A stretch of 64,000 nt of DNA from Melanocharis versteri. Lineage: Eukaryota > Chordata > Aves > Passeriformes > Melanocharitidae. How positions within the stretch are numbered: position 1 is the first letter of the stretch; each line of letters opens with the position of its first letter. The position numbers and the translations under genes are program-made. Location: the NCBI GenBank assembly GCA_013397845.1, contig VZTG01010146.1:558001-622000 (forward strand), in the 5' to 3' direction. Below the pieces are notes generated by a model, which was not told the DNA's origin, ran no database searches, and was given only the letters and a program-made list of their open reading frames with translations. This document shows, piece after piece, positions 25,301 through 38,700 of the stretch.

Positions 25301-26804
25301 CAATATTTTAGTCTGTGATCTTCATATTTTAGTCCATGATCTGTAGTCAAGATCAGTTTTTTAGACCAGTCTCTAATATTTTGTTCGGTTGAAAATATCT
25401 CATATGATGGTGTAGTTATCTCTTCTACTCTGTACAGTAATAAATTAATTTGACAGGGTATTTGCTTTATAAACCATTGCCCATTTGCTTCACTGAGGCA
25501 GTTACAGGTTTGTAGCTTCTCAAAAATTAGATGATGTTTTCAGAAAATGCTATTAAAAAATTAATTAACGCATATCTATCAACGTACCCATATTTTGTTG
25601 CTGCTGTTCTTTCTTTCCTTTTTTTTGCTTCCTTCCCAAAATATGTGCGCATCGACCTATGCATGAAGTGGCACTTCCTTCCTGAGAGAACAGTGACCAA
25701 TTTTCAGGGGGCTGAAGGAGTACTGTAGCACAGAAACACTACCAATCCCCCCTTTCTCTGCATGAACAGATTGGATATATTAATTTTGTAGTTGCTTTTA
25801 GAGATATCAAAAGTGCTACAGGTGCATGGAGTAATAGCTTACCTCTTTATTTCCCTTCTCTTTGATGCATTGAGAAAAATCTGAGTCTGTCCAAACGAAG
25901 GCTTCATCTACACAAATATTCTATTTGCATTATGTTGTTGAGCAGTTTAGATTAACCTGGGATTTTCTTTCTTACTTTTATATGCTGGTTTCTCATTCTG
26001 GAAAAACACTTTATTGTTTAGCCCTCTGTTTGACTAGGAATATCGGGGCTACGCTGCCATCAGTTTCTTGTGTTTTTTTCTTGAAAACTTTTCCCACTAT
26101 TTCCAATATTAGGCAAGGAAACTATGTTTATCTTGTCCTAGATATATTGTGAGTATTCTGTAGCTGATTCTCTAAATGAAATTCTAAATTTCTACCCTAG
26201 TTTTTGTTGACCAAGCCTTACCATCAACAAATTAAAATTCTATTTGTATTTCAAATATTTAATATTTCCTTTAAAAAAAAAAGGAAATGCAGTCTACTGC
26301 TATGGAATTAGAACTCTTGCTTCAAATCTCCTTTTCTAATCAATCTGGGGGTTTTATACCATCTTCCCTCACCCCTGTATCACTGCTTTGTCTCTGTCGA
26401 AAGTTGCTTTTTGCTTGGCACTGGTAAGATTTTGGCTTGGACTACTGTGTCCAGTTTTCTTTGGAAGACACAAACAAACAAACAGTGGCAGGGATCCCAA
26501 ACAGAACAAATCAGAAAGCTCAGAGTTTTAGAAAACATTATGTCGTATATTCAGCTGAAAGAGGTAATTGTTCATACGAACGGTCCTGAAGAAAGATATA
26601 ATGATGCGCCACTACACACACACACTCACAAAGGACAGTAATCTTCTATTTCTACTGAAAAAAATCATTAAATGGATAAGGAGAGAATACATTATAAAGG
26701 GTGAATTTTTCATGAAGAAAGCCTTCACTGGAAAACTAAAGTAGATTTTCTGTTTATAAAAATATACATTTGTTTTGAGTATGTTAAATTAAAAAGGTAT
26801 CATT
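22322..26804. other. Unique A+T-rich DNA with minor repeats
   Basis: No gene or transposon is recognised. A (TTTTG)n tract lies at about 24889-24908 and a 21-bp duplication at 25303-25344. A short CA tract sits at about 26613-26630. Open frames reach 114 codons (23756-24100, minus), within chance. Confidence 0.55.
25303..25344. repeat. 21-bp tandem duplication
   Basis: Two adjacent copies begin ATATTTTAGTC at 25303 and 25324, differing at a few positions. It is a simple local duplication. Confidence 0.75.
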
Positions 26805-27352
26805 ATTCTGGAAGGTACTGAAAAACACCTGGAGGACAACACAGTCATTGATCACAGTCAGCGTGGCTTCATGATAGGAAGGTCCTGTTTGTCAAGCCTT
26901 ATTTCCTTCTACAAAATGGTAACCCACCTAGGAAAGCTAGTAGATATAATCTTTTTGGACTTCTGCAAAGATTTTGATATGCTCTGGCACAGTGTCCTTC
27001 TGGACAAAATATCCAGCACACAACTGGATAACGGTGTTACATGGTGGGTAAGCAGCTGGCTCACAGGTCAAGCACAAAGGGTTACGGTGAATAGGGTGAC
27101 ATTGGGCTGGCAACTGTCACTAGTGGGGCTCTACAGGGACCCATCTTAGGCCCCGTTCTCTTCAGCATTCTCATTAACACCTTGGACAGGACTCAAAGGA
27201 ATACTGAGCTTCCTCAGCACTGTGGAAAGGAACCTGGGGGTCCTGGTCGATGGCAAGCTGAACATGAGTCAGCAGTGCCCTGGCAGCCAGGAGGGCCAAC
27301 TGTGCCCTGGGGGGCATCAGGGACAGCATCGCCAGCCGGGCAAGGGATGTGA
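26805..27352 (+). mobile_element. CR1 LINE ORF2 (reverse transcriptase) fragment, internally deleted
   Basis: The longest recognisable coding relic. The frame at 26871-27149 translates to a reverse-transcriptase segment with FLDFCKDFD (the palm motif A, normally LDFSKAFD) and WLTGQAQRVTVN, in the order typical of CR1 ORF2. The frame breaks where the 'SGVPQGSILGP' block should run. The DNA still continues with GGCCCCGTTCTCTTCAGCAT and then jumps, near 27195-27215, to the later 'LGVLVDGKLNMS' region. The part that should carry the catalytic FADD motif is missing, so about 200-300 bp of the parent is deleted. Neither the 5' part nor the 3' tail is present. It is an inert pseudogenised LINE fragment. 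Confidence 0.9.
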
Positions 27353-30050
27353 AATATGGTAGATAGGTATCCTTCTGTTTCAGGGACGTGTTATTTTGCT
27401 ATCTTTATTATAGCTTATTAGAAGCACCCAAGATGGTAAACTCAAAGACTTTTACATACGTATATTTAGTGCTCTGCTATATATATATATCTTATATACA
27501 ACTGATGGCAGTTTTGCACTGCAGGGTCAAAGAAATAGGACAAGAAATAGGAAAAGAAAATCTGTCAGTTTTTAGGGTAATAGAAAATATGAAGTGTTAT
27601 AGAAGTACTGGACCATATGCAGAAAGGAATTGCAGGCTAATAGAGGAAGAAATCAAACAAAAATAGTTGACCCAGTATGATACATTGAAAGTCACTATTT
27701 AATTTATTTACTTTGAATTGTTTTTTTTACTTTGAGCGACATTTTTTGGAGGATTAGAAGTGAGGAAAGCTATAATTTAGCATTTAGTAAATGCTACAGA
27801 GTCATCCTGAGACTTATAGGCATTATATCAATCCATTTGACAAGTACTTGCAGTTTCCACCTCAGCGCACAAAAATGATAAACAGTGAGTCCACAAAGCT
27901 GTTTCTTGATATTTTGTTAACTAAAAAGGTACAAACAAAACCAAAAATCTCTGCAAGCCTGATTGCTACGGCCAGGTCTTGCTAGTAATTGTATTATTTG
28001 TGAGTACTACATACATATGCACGAGCTACACACATATTAAATAAAATCACCTTTAGCCATACTTTCAGATAAAATCAGTACATAAATGTTTGTACACTCT
28101 TCTTTAAATTAAATATAATTTCTAAATAAAAATGAAATTTTCTCTAAAATCAAATAGAAACTCATGAAACTAAAAGCTGTCACTAGCTTTAGATTTCCTT
28201 TGAAAATTTCTCCTTTAATCTTCTTAAATATCTATTCAGTGTCATGCTTTTGTTTTGTATCTACTTATTTGTTGGACTGACTTGTGAAGTGTTTTGAGAA
28301 AATTTGTTCCATGTACTATACAAAAGACCCTGAAGAATCATGTTGTTCCTTAATAGAGGCAGATAGGGCATAGAAAATTGGCAAATTCCTGAAATATCCC
28401 TAGGCACATGGTTTACAGTAAAATGTTTTCTGACTCTGTAAACATCAATCACAGACACATGAAGCCGGGGGTTTCCCCCTTGTACCCCAGATTTTTCTAA
28501 TTCTAAAGCTATCTACCAAGAGTAAACACAACATGGTGTATTCCCTTCAATTTTTCCACGTTTTTGGTTTCGGTATTGCTCCAAATATTTTTTGTTTAAA
28601 AAGATGATTCCTGGACTAGGGCATAGCCTTTATTGCACACTAGATAAAAATGTGAGGGTTCTAAAGTCCAGCTGAAGTGAATCAATCAGATAAATATTAA
28701 GGTAAAACAATAGTAAACCTAGGAGTATTTCAACACTTGTAACCATATAGGTTTTTATGGCAATTTTAAAATTTATGCTTAAAATTAAAACAAATGATCC
28801 TTTAAGATTAGTATCAAATGATTAAGGTAATTAAATAGGATAAAAAATGCTATTTTTAAAACAGTAATTGGCCAGATTTAGAATCAGAATAGGTTTCTTC
28901 ATATCCTTTAAAAAGATATCATTTGAACCTGCAGACAAGCTCTTGTTTTGTTTTAAGCTTTTCTTTCTGATACCTATGCTGATCTCAAAAGAAATAACAG
29001 AGGTTTAGTTTTCAACCAATGTGAAGCAAATCTACCTGAAAATGATGTTTTCATCCAGAACACAAGGCCCAGAGGTTTCATTCTGCATAAGATGTACCTT
29101 AAGCTTTGAAATTACATCATGCAGAGAGTGGGATGTGTTCTGAATCAGTCTTTATCTCATTGCATTTACTGTAGTAGAAGCAGAGGCTCCTAATGCAGGA
29201 AATGTGAGTACTTCACCCTATATTTAGATCTCATCATACTGGAGTTGTCTTCTTATTTAGAGGATTTCAAGGGTAAAGATTTACTCTTCTCTCCTCCCAT
29301 AAACATATGTATATAATATATACAATTTTTTGAGGTAGATTTAAATTTGCCCATGTGCAGTGTGTATCTGTTTTGGCTCAGAGAAGCTGTCTCTCCCAAA
29401 CAATCTTCCACTTGTGCCTTTCATCTTCCAAGGGGGTAAAACTTTTCTGCTGCACTGACTTTCCTTCCTGAGCAAACACAGCTGGTCACTGTCCCAAGGC
29501 ATGACGTTGTTGCTGGGCTGGGTCTGTTTCCCTGGCTGGCGTGCCCACTCGCTTGGGCAGTCAGGTAACACAATGAGGAGAGTAACTCTGTGCTCGTAAT
29601 CACGCCTCATGTGGTGAAATATCTGGGCAGACTTATAAATAACAGGGTTTATACAGACTCTTAGTGCTAATTTGCATTCCCAAATAGAAGCACAGGATAC
29701 ATTAAAACATATTTTAAATAATAGAGAAGCTGCTTTCTGATTAGAAACATATCTGTTTTGCTGTTGTTTCTAACTCTCAAGTACTCAGTTTATTCTCTGA
29801 GACGATTACTTTTATTTCTCCAAGATCCCCTTTTATCTTTTTGTATTTTGTCACCTAAAGAAATCTTCTTGCTTACTTCATGCCTTTAGCACTTGCACAG
29901 TTGAAAATCCAGTGTTACGAATGTGAGATTATGCCTCCAGAACAGAAGTAAAGGACAAGATTCATGTAATATAATGAAACAAAAGCATATTTCTCATGTA
30001 AGACATGAGAGAAAAGAGTTTTATCCATTTATGTATTTATGAATAAATGT

Positions 30051-30110
30051 GTTTCTGCCATATATATTAATACATATTTCTGCAATAAATAATTAATACA
30101 CGTTTCTGCA
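30051..30110. repeat. Degenerate 25-26 bp tandem repeat
   Basis: Units begin GTTTCTGCCATA (30051), ATTTCTGCAATA (30076) and GTTTCTGCATTC (30102). There are two full copies and a partial third, in an A+T-rich setting. Confidence 0.7.
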
Positions 30111-32208
30111 TTCATGTATATAGTTATTATTTGTTTCTAAGTATTTTTTCCTGCAATTTCATGACACGACATTTTTAATCATCCATTCTCTGAACTTTTG
30201 ATATTTTAGAATAGATTTCTTTAGACCAATTTTTTTCTGGACTATTCATCAATTTTCTTCCTCTGGAGAAAAACAAAGAGGGTTTTTAAAAAAAAGAGGT
30301 GGAGATTACAAAACTTTATTCCTGTAGATTAATATAAGTTAGGCAGTGGATACTACAGAGTTGAGAGACAAAACGGCTGCTGCAACTGGGAGGAACACAG
30401 AATATAGAAGCAAAAGGATGCTTAAATAAGGCATGATGGAATTTAAAATAGGACCCATCTGAACTTTCAGTGGCACTGCTTGAAGCTGTGATGTAGTTCA
30501 GCTGTGATGGGAATGTGTGTGAGCACATGTCCTTGCAAGACAAATTATTTTCTTTAGTGCTGAGAACAACAAGCTCTGGTCCAGCGAATCATATGCATAT
30601 GTTTAATCTATTAACTCCTTTAAAATCAAGTAACAATTTATCTCCCTTATTATTCTTTATTTGATGTTAGACTTTATTTTCGTCTGATTACTCCATTTTA
30701 CTTTAAGTAGTTTATGGAATATGAACGTGTGTCATTCTAGGAATCGTACTTATGGTATACAGTAAATAACTAAGGAAAGTACTTTTTTACGTGAGGTGTT
30801 CAGATTGTACACTACTCACTGAGTAGCTGGCTAAAAGTTTTTTGTAAATCTAACTTATTAGCTTGTTGACATAGCATCTTTCCTTAAGGGGATGTGTATG
30901 TACATAACTTCTTGGTATGCTTAAAAGCATGGCACCTTCCGCCAATTCACATTAATAAGCACCATATGCTTTACCTATGGTTTACCATTTCCAGATGGAT
31001 AGATGCTGTTTAGCATATTGTGAGTATCAGCCTGGAGTGGAATAAAAACCCTTAATAAAGTGATTTAAAAATTTAAAATATTGAAAGAAATATAAAACAT
31101 ACAATTTTTTTCTAAGACAAGACAAAAAAACCATGAAATAAACAAAAACCAGATTAAGCTGGAGTAATAGAGAAGATGGAAAGAAAAAGGACAAGAGTAA
31201 ATTTACCTTTAATTCTGGAAAATGGAGAGCTTGAAAAAAAATAGGTCCTTATGTGATATAGGTGAAATATTTTCAACAAAATATCTAAAATGTGATTAAT
31301 TAATTTATTTATAACGCATGTATTAAAGAACTGTGTAGTCTACATCCTTACATGATCACTTGACTGTAGTCAAGCAAAATTTATTTCAGGAAATGTCATT
31401 CAATGAAAAATATGCTTTGAGATTTCCAAGTAGATCCAATATTAATGATAGTGTTACAGCTTTTTAGAACACTTCAATCAAATCTTAAGGTTTAGTAATG
31501 ATCAGGAGGGGAAAAAACTCGAAAGCACCACAAAAAGTTTTAATCATAGTCCCTTAAACCATGGTAATAATGAAGGTAGATCAAAATATGGAGTAGATAA
31601 TACAGAATGAATGGCATTTCCTAAACACATTTTTTCTTTAGAAAACACTCTTTTATGAAATATCCTGTTAGCTGTAGGATTATGTTCAAAGTCTTGAAAC
31701 TACTGTGTGTGGTGCTTCCCTATTGCTTTGTAAGGTAGTGACATTTTGGGTTTATGTGTTCTTAGAAGACATTAGAACTTAAAAAAGCAAAACCCCAACA
31801 ATCCAAACCAGCATGAAAAGAAAGGAAAAATCCATACTTTTTTTTTTTTGTAAATAAACACGATTTCGTTTTTTTTTTTAATTTTTCTTTTATATACCAG
31901 TTTCTCTGCATTTACATTGTTATTAGGTCATGGATTGAACCCCCAATCCTTGAATGTTGTGCTTCATTTCTGTTGTCATTAATCCTAGCAATCCCGTGAT
32001 AATATGAAGCAGCAACTCAGTTTAAATTATGAGATAGTACAGATTATTATTCCCTTATAGTTTCTCCAAATGCCTTGTTTTCTCCATATGTATTTCAGAC
32101 TGCAAGTTCTGACATGTAGGTAATTAGTACTTCCCAGACACTTATCATACAAGTCTGTTGGGCTTTAACTAAACAAAAGCAATATGAGAAAGCCCCGTTG
32201 AGATTCAT

Positions 32209-32238
32209 TTATAATTTACACAAATGTGTAAATTATAA
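32209..32238. repeat. Perfect inverted repeat, 13-bp arms
   Basis: TTATAATTTACAC (32209-32221) and its exact complement (32226-32238) flank AAAT. It could fold as a hairpin. No T-run or gene is next to it to suggest a terminator, and the genome is eukaryotic. Confidence 0.9.
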
Positions 32239-34640
32239 GCACAGGCAGAGGATACCTTCTGTCAAACAGGAGGTTGTCTTAGTCAGTTGTTCCTTCTTTT
32301 CTAGATCCTCTTCTTGCTTTGCAAACTTGAAGAGCTTGAGCTCCCAAGATTGTAGGTAAGAGTAGTTTCTGTAAATATACAAGGAGTAAATATAATAGAA
32401 GCCTATTTCTTGTTGGACATTTAACTGGACATCATTTTTTGAGTGTAAGTAACCATAAGAAGTGGAGAGGCTTATGAAACTCTTGATTATACATACAGTT
32501 AAAATTTCTCAACCAGATATTTAGCCCCAGAGCTTTCATTTAGCACAAAAATATTATTTTCCTTCCAGATAATGCCATTAGAATTAATTTGAAAAAATAT
32601 TCTAGCCCAAGTGAAATCGTTCATTCACCTTGTACTCTGAAGGGACATTTGTGACAAAATATGAGCAGAAACGAAAGGTGATATGAGACACAGAAAACTT
32701 GGTTCATGTGGGGAAAAAGAATCCTCCAAGGTGCTGCACTTTAAGAGTTTAGCTACAGACCCCTGGCCCCAGCCCTAGAAAAATGAAGCAGAAAAAGGCA
32801 AATGCTTTTCTGTTATAGGAAGAAAAAAAATGGTTACAATTCAGTGAAAGATTTTTGCCTAGAGTGTCAAAGAAAATTAATCACAGAAATAGAGGTGTCA
32901 GCATACTGTGTAACTTAAGATATCATGTACTGAATGACATAGCTACACTCAGGGTATAGCAAAGCTTTCAGTGAACACTGTTTTGACTGTAATGAGTATT
33001 TCTCTGTGTGTGTGTGCGCATGTACAAAGGGGAGAAGCAAGGCTAGACAGATGTAGAGAGTAAAATGTTCTTCCGTTGGAAACCTGTGAAGGAATAAGAC
33101 TAAATAGCGCAATTAGCTCAAATTTATCATTTAGATTCATAGCACTTTAGTTTTCCTTTCAATACGTAGATTGTACATTATGGGTCTCTCAGAGAAACTA
33201 CAGGAGCTTCATGATGTGCGTGGCTCAGCTGCCAGTTTTTGAGTTTTCTCTGGTCGATTGACTTAGCAGTATAATAGAGACAGCAACTGGTGCCTTCAAT
33301 AGAATGGAAATCATGGAAATTTGAGTAGTTTTACCTCAGATGCTCACCAAATGAGGTTGAACAGGTTATTGATGATTCATGCAGATAGACAGTGATATTT
33401 TTTTTCATTGTCTCAGAGACAACTAGTGCTATCATCAATAAGGTATCAAAAATGCTTCGGGTGTATAAAACGTACAGGTGTTTGGGCCAATTTAATCAAA
33501 ACAATGACATTTTTTTCCAAAAGAATTTTTAAATAAAGTTGTAAACCAACATATGTCTTTTAAAATTATGAAGCAGTCCTTTTTACTCAAAAGAATGGTG
33601 TTTTCTTCAATGTTCATCATTCATCTTCATCTCTGGTGATTTTTATTTGGACAAGAAAATAGTTTATAATCTTGAACTGTGTTCTACTGCATTCTACATC
33701 TAAATTGAGATCCCACGTCTAAATCCCTTGCTCTGTTTTATTATGATAAATTATTATGTCCTTTAATGTATCCAGCTTTGTAGCTGTTATTTTAAAAATA
33801 TAGATCTGCTGTCCTTAAACATATATTCCCTCTTTTGGATATTTTCAAAGTCTTGTTTGACTGGTCTGTCTCATGATTGGATTAGTCACACAAGTCACAT
33901 GCTACCGATATTTTATAGATGTCCGTGTAATACGTAGGCTATAGAATGCTGAAGCATTTGGTTTTAATAAAGCAGGACTATTACTTTTCTCTACAGACAT
34001 TATTTCTTTTTAATAGCGTCCAGAGTGAGAAATGTTGTTAAATGTTTGACATGCATAATTTTATATTTTTCCAATTTAAGAAGATAAATGTCAACAGGTT
34101 ATATCAAGAAAGGTCTTTACATTGGAGTTTTAGGTGTAAGTCAGTGGCATTTGTCATGTTGCCTTACTAGTGATCTCATAGCCTGTTTTAGGAGACAGAC
34201 CTTTTTAAAGAGACACAAGGGTCTTTTCTCTTCTTTATTATATCTTTTCCTCTGGGGTCATTTTGTGATAAATAGAAGTTCAAGTGTCTAGCTGTTCAGT
34301 CTTTTCTTGTCAAGCAGTGTTCTTTCAGATACTTTAATGCTTTTTGCTAAAAGAGAGAGAAAGGGTGAAAGAGTAAAAGAAAAGACAAGAGCTTAGTTAG
34401 GATTTCCCTCAATTGCTACTATCTGAGAGTCTTATGTCTCATATGTATTGCCTAGACCAGCACTATTCATTTGCATTGTGCTTATTTATTTCTTCAACCA
34501 CCCCAAAGGATGGGTGCTGTGTTTTGTGATGCTTTAGTAATGGGGCTATTACAGACACTGTGTTAAGCTGAGTTCAAGAACCTCTTTCATCTGACTGATT
34601 GCACAAGCAATCCAGAGCCAATGTGCTCTTGTGACACCAA

Positions 34641-34706
34641 AATACTAACCAAGCTCCTGTAATACCAACCAAGCTCCTGTAATACCAACCAAGCTCCTGT
34701 AATACC
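34641..34706. repeat. 20-bp tandem repeat, 3.3 copies
   Basis: AATACCAACCAAGCTCCTGT occurs three times head to tail at 34641, 34661 and 34681, plus the first six bases of a fourth. Only one base differs (T for C in copy one). There are no spacers, so it is not a CRISPR array. Near identity implies a recent expansion. Confidence 0.95.
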
Positions 34707-34789
34707 TTTCATGCAAACTCACGCTCCCTCTAACTTGTGAAGAAATGCCATGAACAAAATCACTCTGCCAGTTTGAGCTAGGGTTAATT

Positions 34790-34832
34790 GGAGGGGAAAA
34801 AAAAGAAAGGGAAAAAAAGAAAAGAAAGAAAA
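34790..34832. repeat. Polypurine tract
   Basis: An uninterrupted run of purines, mostly GAAA and GAAAA units. It is low-complexity sequence. Confidence 0.9.
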
Positions 34833-35536
34833 TGGAGTTCAGATTTTTGTTTTCCTAATTTCCAAGTTTATTGAACCAGCAATGAATGCTGTCTCTGAAT
34901 GAATTTCCAACTGATATTAAAGTGAGACACAAATTAAAAGTAAATGTGCAATACTGCTTTGTAGAATAGAACATAAAACTCTGCCTATGAACAGGAAAAT
35001 CTGGGGTCAGTGAGTCATATAAACATGTTTCAGAGTATGCTGGAAGCTATTGCAATTATAAAATGTAATAAATGTTTGACAATAGGTATTGAACTAACTC
35101 CCCAAAGACTATCAGATTAAACTGAGGTTGCTTAGTGTGGCTTAAAATGCTTTCAACAGCTTTTTGTGTTAGTAGGAACACAGACAGCATAATAAAATAA
35201 AGCTTTTTGGTAGTCTAACCCAGAGATCAAAAAGGTGTAGAATAAAGTTATCAGCATCAGTCCGCAGAAGCCATTACTGAACTGTGCTTGGTGACTTTAT
35301 GTATGAAGTTCCAGCAATTGGCATAAAGCAGTATATTGGGTGGCCTTGAAAAAAGGTAGAAAATACTTCAAAGGCAAATTTAAATTTTAACACAGAGTTC
35401 TTCCTGTTTTTTTCTTGTTTTCTTTTTTTTTTTAACTCAGAAAACCTATGTTTCAATTTCCAGAATAACATCTTTCTAGAAATGGCTATAAAGCCATTTT
35501 GAAATTAATTGAGAACTATAAGATCTATATTTGTAT

Positions 35537-35710
35537 TCTATCTCTATCTCTATCTTTATCTCTATCTATCTCTATCTCTATCTATCTCTATCTATCTCTA
35601 TCTATCTCTATCTCTATCTCTATCTCTATCTCTATCTCTATCTCTATCTCTATCTCTATCTCTATCTCTATCATCATCTCTGTCATCTCTCTCTCTATAT
35701 ATATCTATCT
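35537..35710. repeat. (CTCTAT)n microsatellite with CTAT interruptions
   Basis: About 170 bp of CTCTAT hexamers, mixed with CTATCTAT steps in the first third, a pure hexamer block at about 35600-35671, and a degenerate right flank with CATCATCTCTGTC and TATATATC. All three frames stay open only because the repeat lacks stops, so the apparent proteins of alternating residues are artefacts. Confidence 0.97.
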
Positions 35711-38700
35711 GAACTATTGAAGAGGTTCTTTAAAACCCACTTTAAATATTTCTTAAGATCCAAGAAGAAAACTGTAATACCAACACACCAACAGTAAACT
35801 TTTAATTGCTCCTTTGATTACCAATCTCAAATTGAAGCAGAGAGCAGACTTTGTGCTAAAACCAGTTTGTGTCACAGATGATGCCCTTCCAGATGGTTAT
35901 TGTCAGCTATGAACTGAAAAAAAGCTTATTTGCAGTTAAAATTGTGTTTCAGGTATACTTCGTACCACCTTTTACTTTACTGTTGTTTAGTGCAGCTACT
36001 ATTGTAGGAGGTTTTGAGCTGATGTAGCTGATATAACTTTGTAAGCTACCAATTTATCTTCAGGAAGCTTGAGTTGGAGAAAATAGTAGATGCCACTGTG
36101 CTCTAAGTTTTAGATTCATAAATATTATTTAATTTCCCATGGAAAATGTGAAGATCTGAAACTGGATGAAGTAGTGTGATAAACGAAGTCTGAACTTCAG
36201 AAGTTTAGAGCTAAAGCTTTTGAAAGTATTTCTGCTTGCTGCTGCTGAAGATGGTAAGGGAACTCTTGCCGAAACGAATTTGCCCTCAGATTATTGGTTC
36301 AGATGTGCATTCATGTGCTTGAATATGCATTCCAAGTATACTAAAACCTTTGAAATATCTTTTGTTTAAAAGTAGAATGGAAATGCTAAACTTTACTCTA
36401 GAATTTCCTTCACAGCTTATTTTCAGAAGAAGGCACAACTGCAGGCCCTTTTAGATTAAATGTGTTCTGTCAGCTCTTTAGGGCATAACTGCGGTCTTTT
36501 CTCACTGACAAGTTTTCAGGGACATAATGACCCTTCTATTATTGTTACCCATTTTTGCCTGTGCAACTCTTTTACAAATCTACACAAAGTTTTAAGAATC
36601 CCCTAGGTTTATCATTAAATTTATAGAGGTGGTGTATTTTATATTATTTCATTTATTTTAATTTTAGGCCATGCTGGAGATGATAATTTGGTTGTCTTAG
36701 AAGACACTAAAAAAATTGAATGCAAAGACTTCCTTACCTGGGTTTTCCTTCTTGTTCTAATTGCAGTGTACTTTATGTGTTGCTCTATTCATTAATTTTT
36801 GCTGTAACTTTGATTCTGTAAATGTTATCATTCAAGCATAACTGTAGATATTAGCATACAGTATTCTTTTTTTCTCAGAGGGTAAATTATGACCTCAAAT
36901 GCAACTTAAACAGAGGATAAATTATTAATAGTGTAGGAATTTACATGTGACCATTCATTTTTACAGTGATTTACCTCTCAAGCACTGATAAGTGTATCAG
37001 CAAGTTCCAGTTATATGATTTATTGTATATTCAGAGGTAAAATGTGGTTCCGATATTGCATAGCTGCTTCAGGAAAAATGCAAGTGTCACATAATTTTCT
37101 GTTTGTGTTTGTGAAAGGAAAAGCTTAGTTTTATCTGAAGTGGCATTGTCAAGTTCGCAAAGGAATTCGTCAACCCAAAATATGGTTTTAAAAGCCCCCA
37201 CTATAATAAAAGAAAATATTTATTAGCCTTATCGTCTCCTCATTAACATCACTGATGTGAGATGGGAGCATTACTAAAATGTCTCATTTGCATTTTGCAT
37301 ATCAAACAAAAGCAGATTACTTTGTTTAAATTATAGCTAATGTCATTGTACTGGTGTTATATATTAGAAATTGATTACCTTGTTTCTTCTTCTGTAATGG
37401 TCTCATTATATTTGATTTCTATGCCTCATTTTTTTCTTATTGAAATAATGAATGCACAACAGTGAGATTATTGATATTTTATACACATTTTTTGTTTCCA
37501 TCTAATATTTCAAATCAAACACATGAACTAGTCTGACAAGAAATAAAATGAATTTGACTCCAAGCATTGTCTGTCTGTTAATAAAATAAACCTGGGATTG
37601 TGACAACTCGGGTTGGCTATGAAGAGAAAAAAAATAGTATCCTATATACTTTCATAAAACAGAGTAAACCTGTAGGTTTTGTGTATAGAAAGAAACAATT
37701 CAGAGTAATGAGCTGGGTACATGATACGTGCAAAGACGCTATGTATGGGTATAAAACCAGAAAACTGGGGAAAGGAGAATCTGAGTGCAGAATATAGTAC
37801 AAACTACAGAACCAGAACAGTGAAGTACACTGCTCTTCACTATGGGAAGGCTACCTTGGGTCAATTTTAGAGGTCTTTTTTTGAGTTGTGATATTTTGTT
37901 TTGGGTTGGTTTGTTTTTTTCAAGCTAACTTGGGTCTTCAATAGATTTTTTTCTCTCCTGATGTCTAGTTTTCTTCATTTTTTTTTTATGATGTATACTA
38001 TTAAAAACATTTTTTTATGTGTTAAGATAGATTCTACAGGTGCTTCCTGTGAAGTGTCTTACTGTGAGAGTGACATGGGTCTGAGTGACTTGAGCAAAGA
38101 TTTTACCCTTTTCAAAGAGTTATTGATCTTTTAACCTCTGTAGCAGCCTAGTGGGATTTATGAATATTCTGTAGTGTTTATAAGGTATTCATACCACTAT
38201 CTTTACTCTGTATCGGCTCAAATACACTGTAACCCATTAATAAAACTTTCTAGTCGTTTGATATTTTCCTCCAATTTCTTGACAAGCCTCTTGTGTTGAG
38301 GTGATGGAAAGTGTGCATCATATTGCAAATGTGTAACTAGTGCTATACAGAAAGGGATCTTTATCTCCTTATCAATGATATAAAGCAACTATGTATTTCA
38401 CTATCAGTATTTTTGTACAGCAAGTCCAAATATTCTGGTTTTGTTTGTATTGTATAACCTTTCAAGGTCATATTTCTTTTTCTTGCCAAAATTGTGCCTG
38501 GGTTTTCTACAATTTAACCTCCTTCAAAGTATTCCTTTTGGTTAAGTATAAGAAAACATTTAGAATTCACAAATATATTAGAATTTTAGGATAGATTTCT
38601 TTGTTTCCTTCCTTTCCTATGATGCTTTGGTGACATTCCTCTGATGGCTGCAGCTTTTTTAACATTGAGTACTTCTTAAGGCTTCCATTAATTAAAATTT

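Larger units (their letters stand above)
27353..35536. other. Unique A+T-rich DNA with small repeats
   Basis: About 8.2 kb without a recognisable gene or transposon. Small tandem and inverted repeats within are listed separately. A slightly GC-richer patch at 29390-29570 contains two overlapping minus-strand frames without recognisable motifs. Confidence 0.55.

Noticed and set aside
34641..34706. Regular 20-bp direct repeats resembling a CRISPR array
   Set aside because: Units are head to tail with no spacers, and the genome is a vertebrate.
35499..35797. Three overlapping plus-strand frames giving alternating-residue proteins
   Set aside because: They are translations of the CTCTAT microsatellite, which contains no stop codons in any plus frame.
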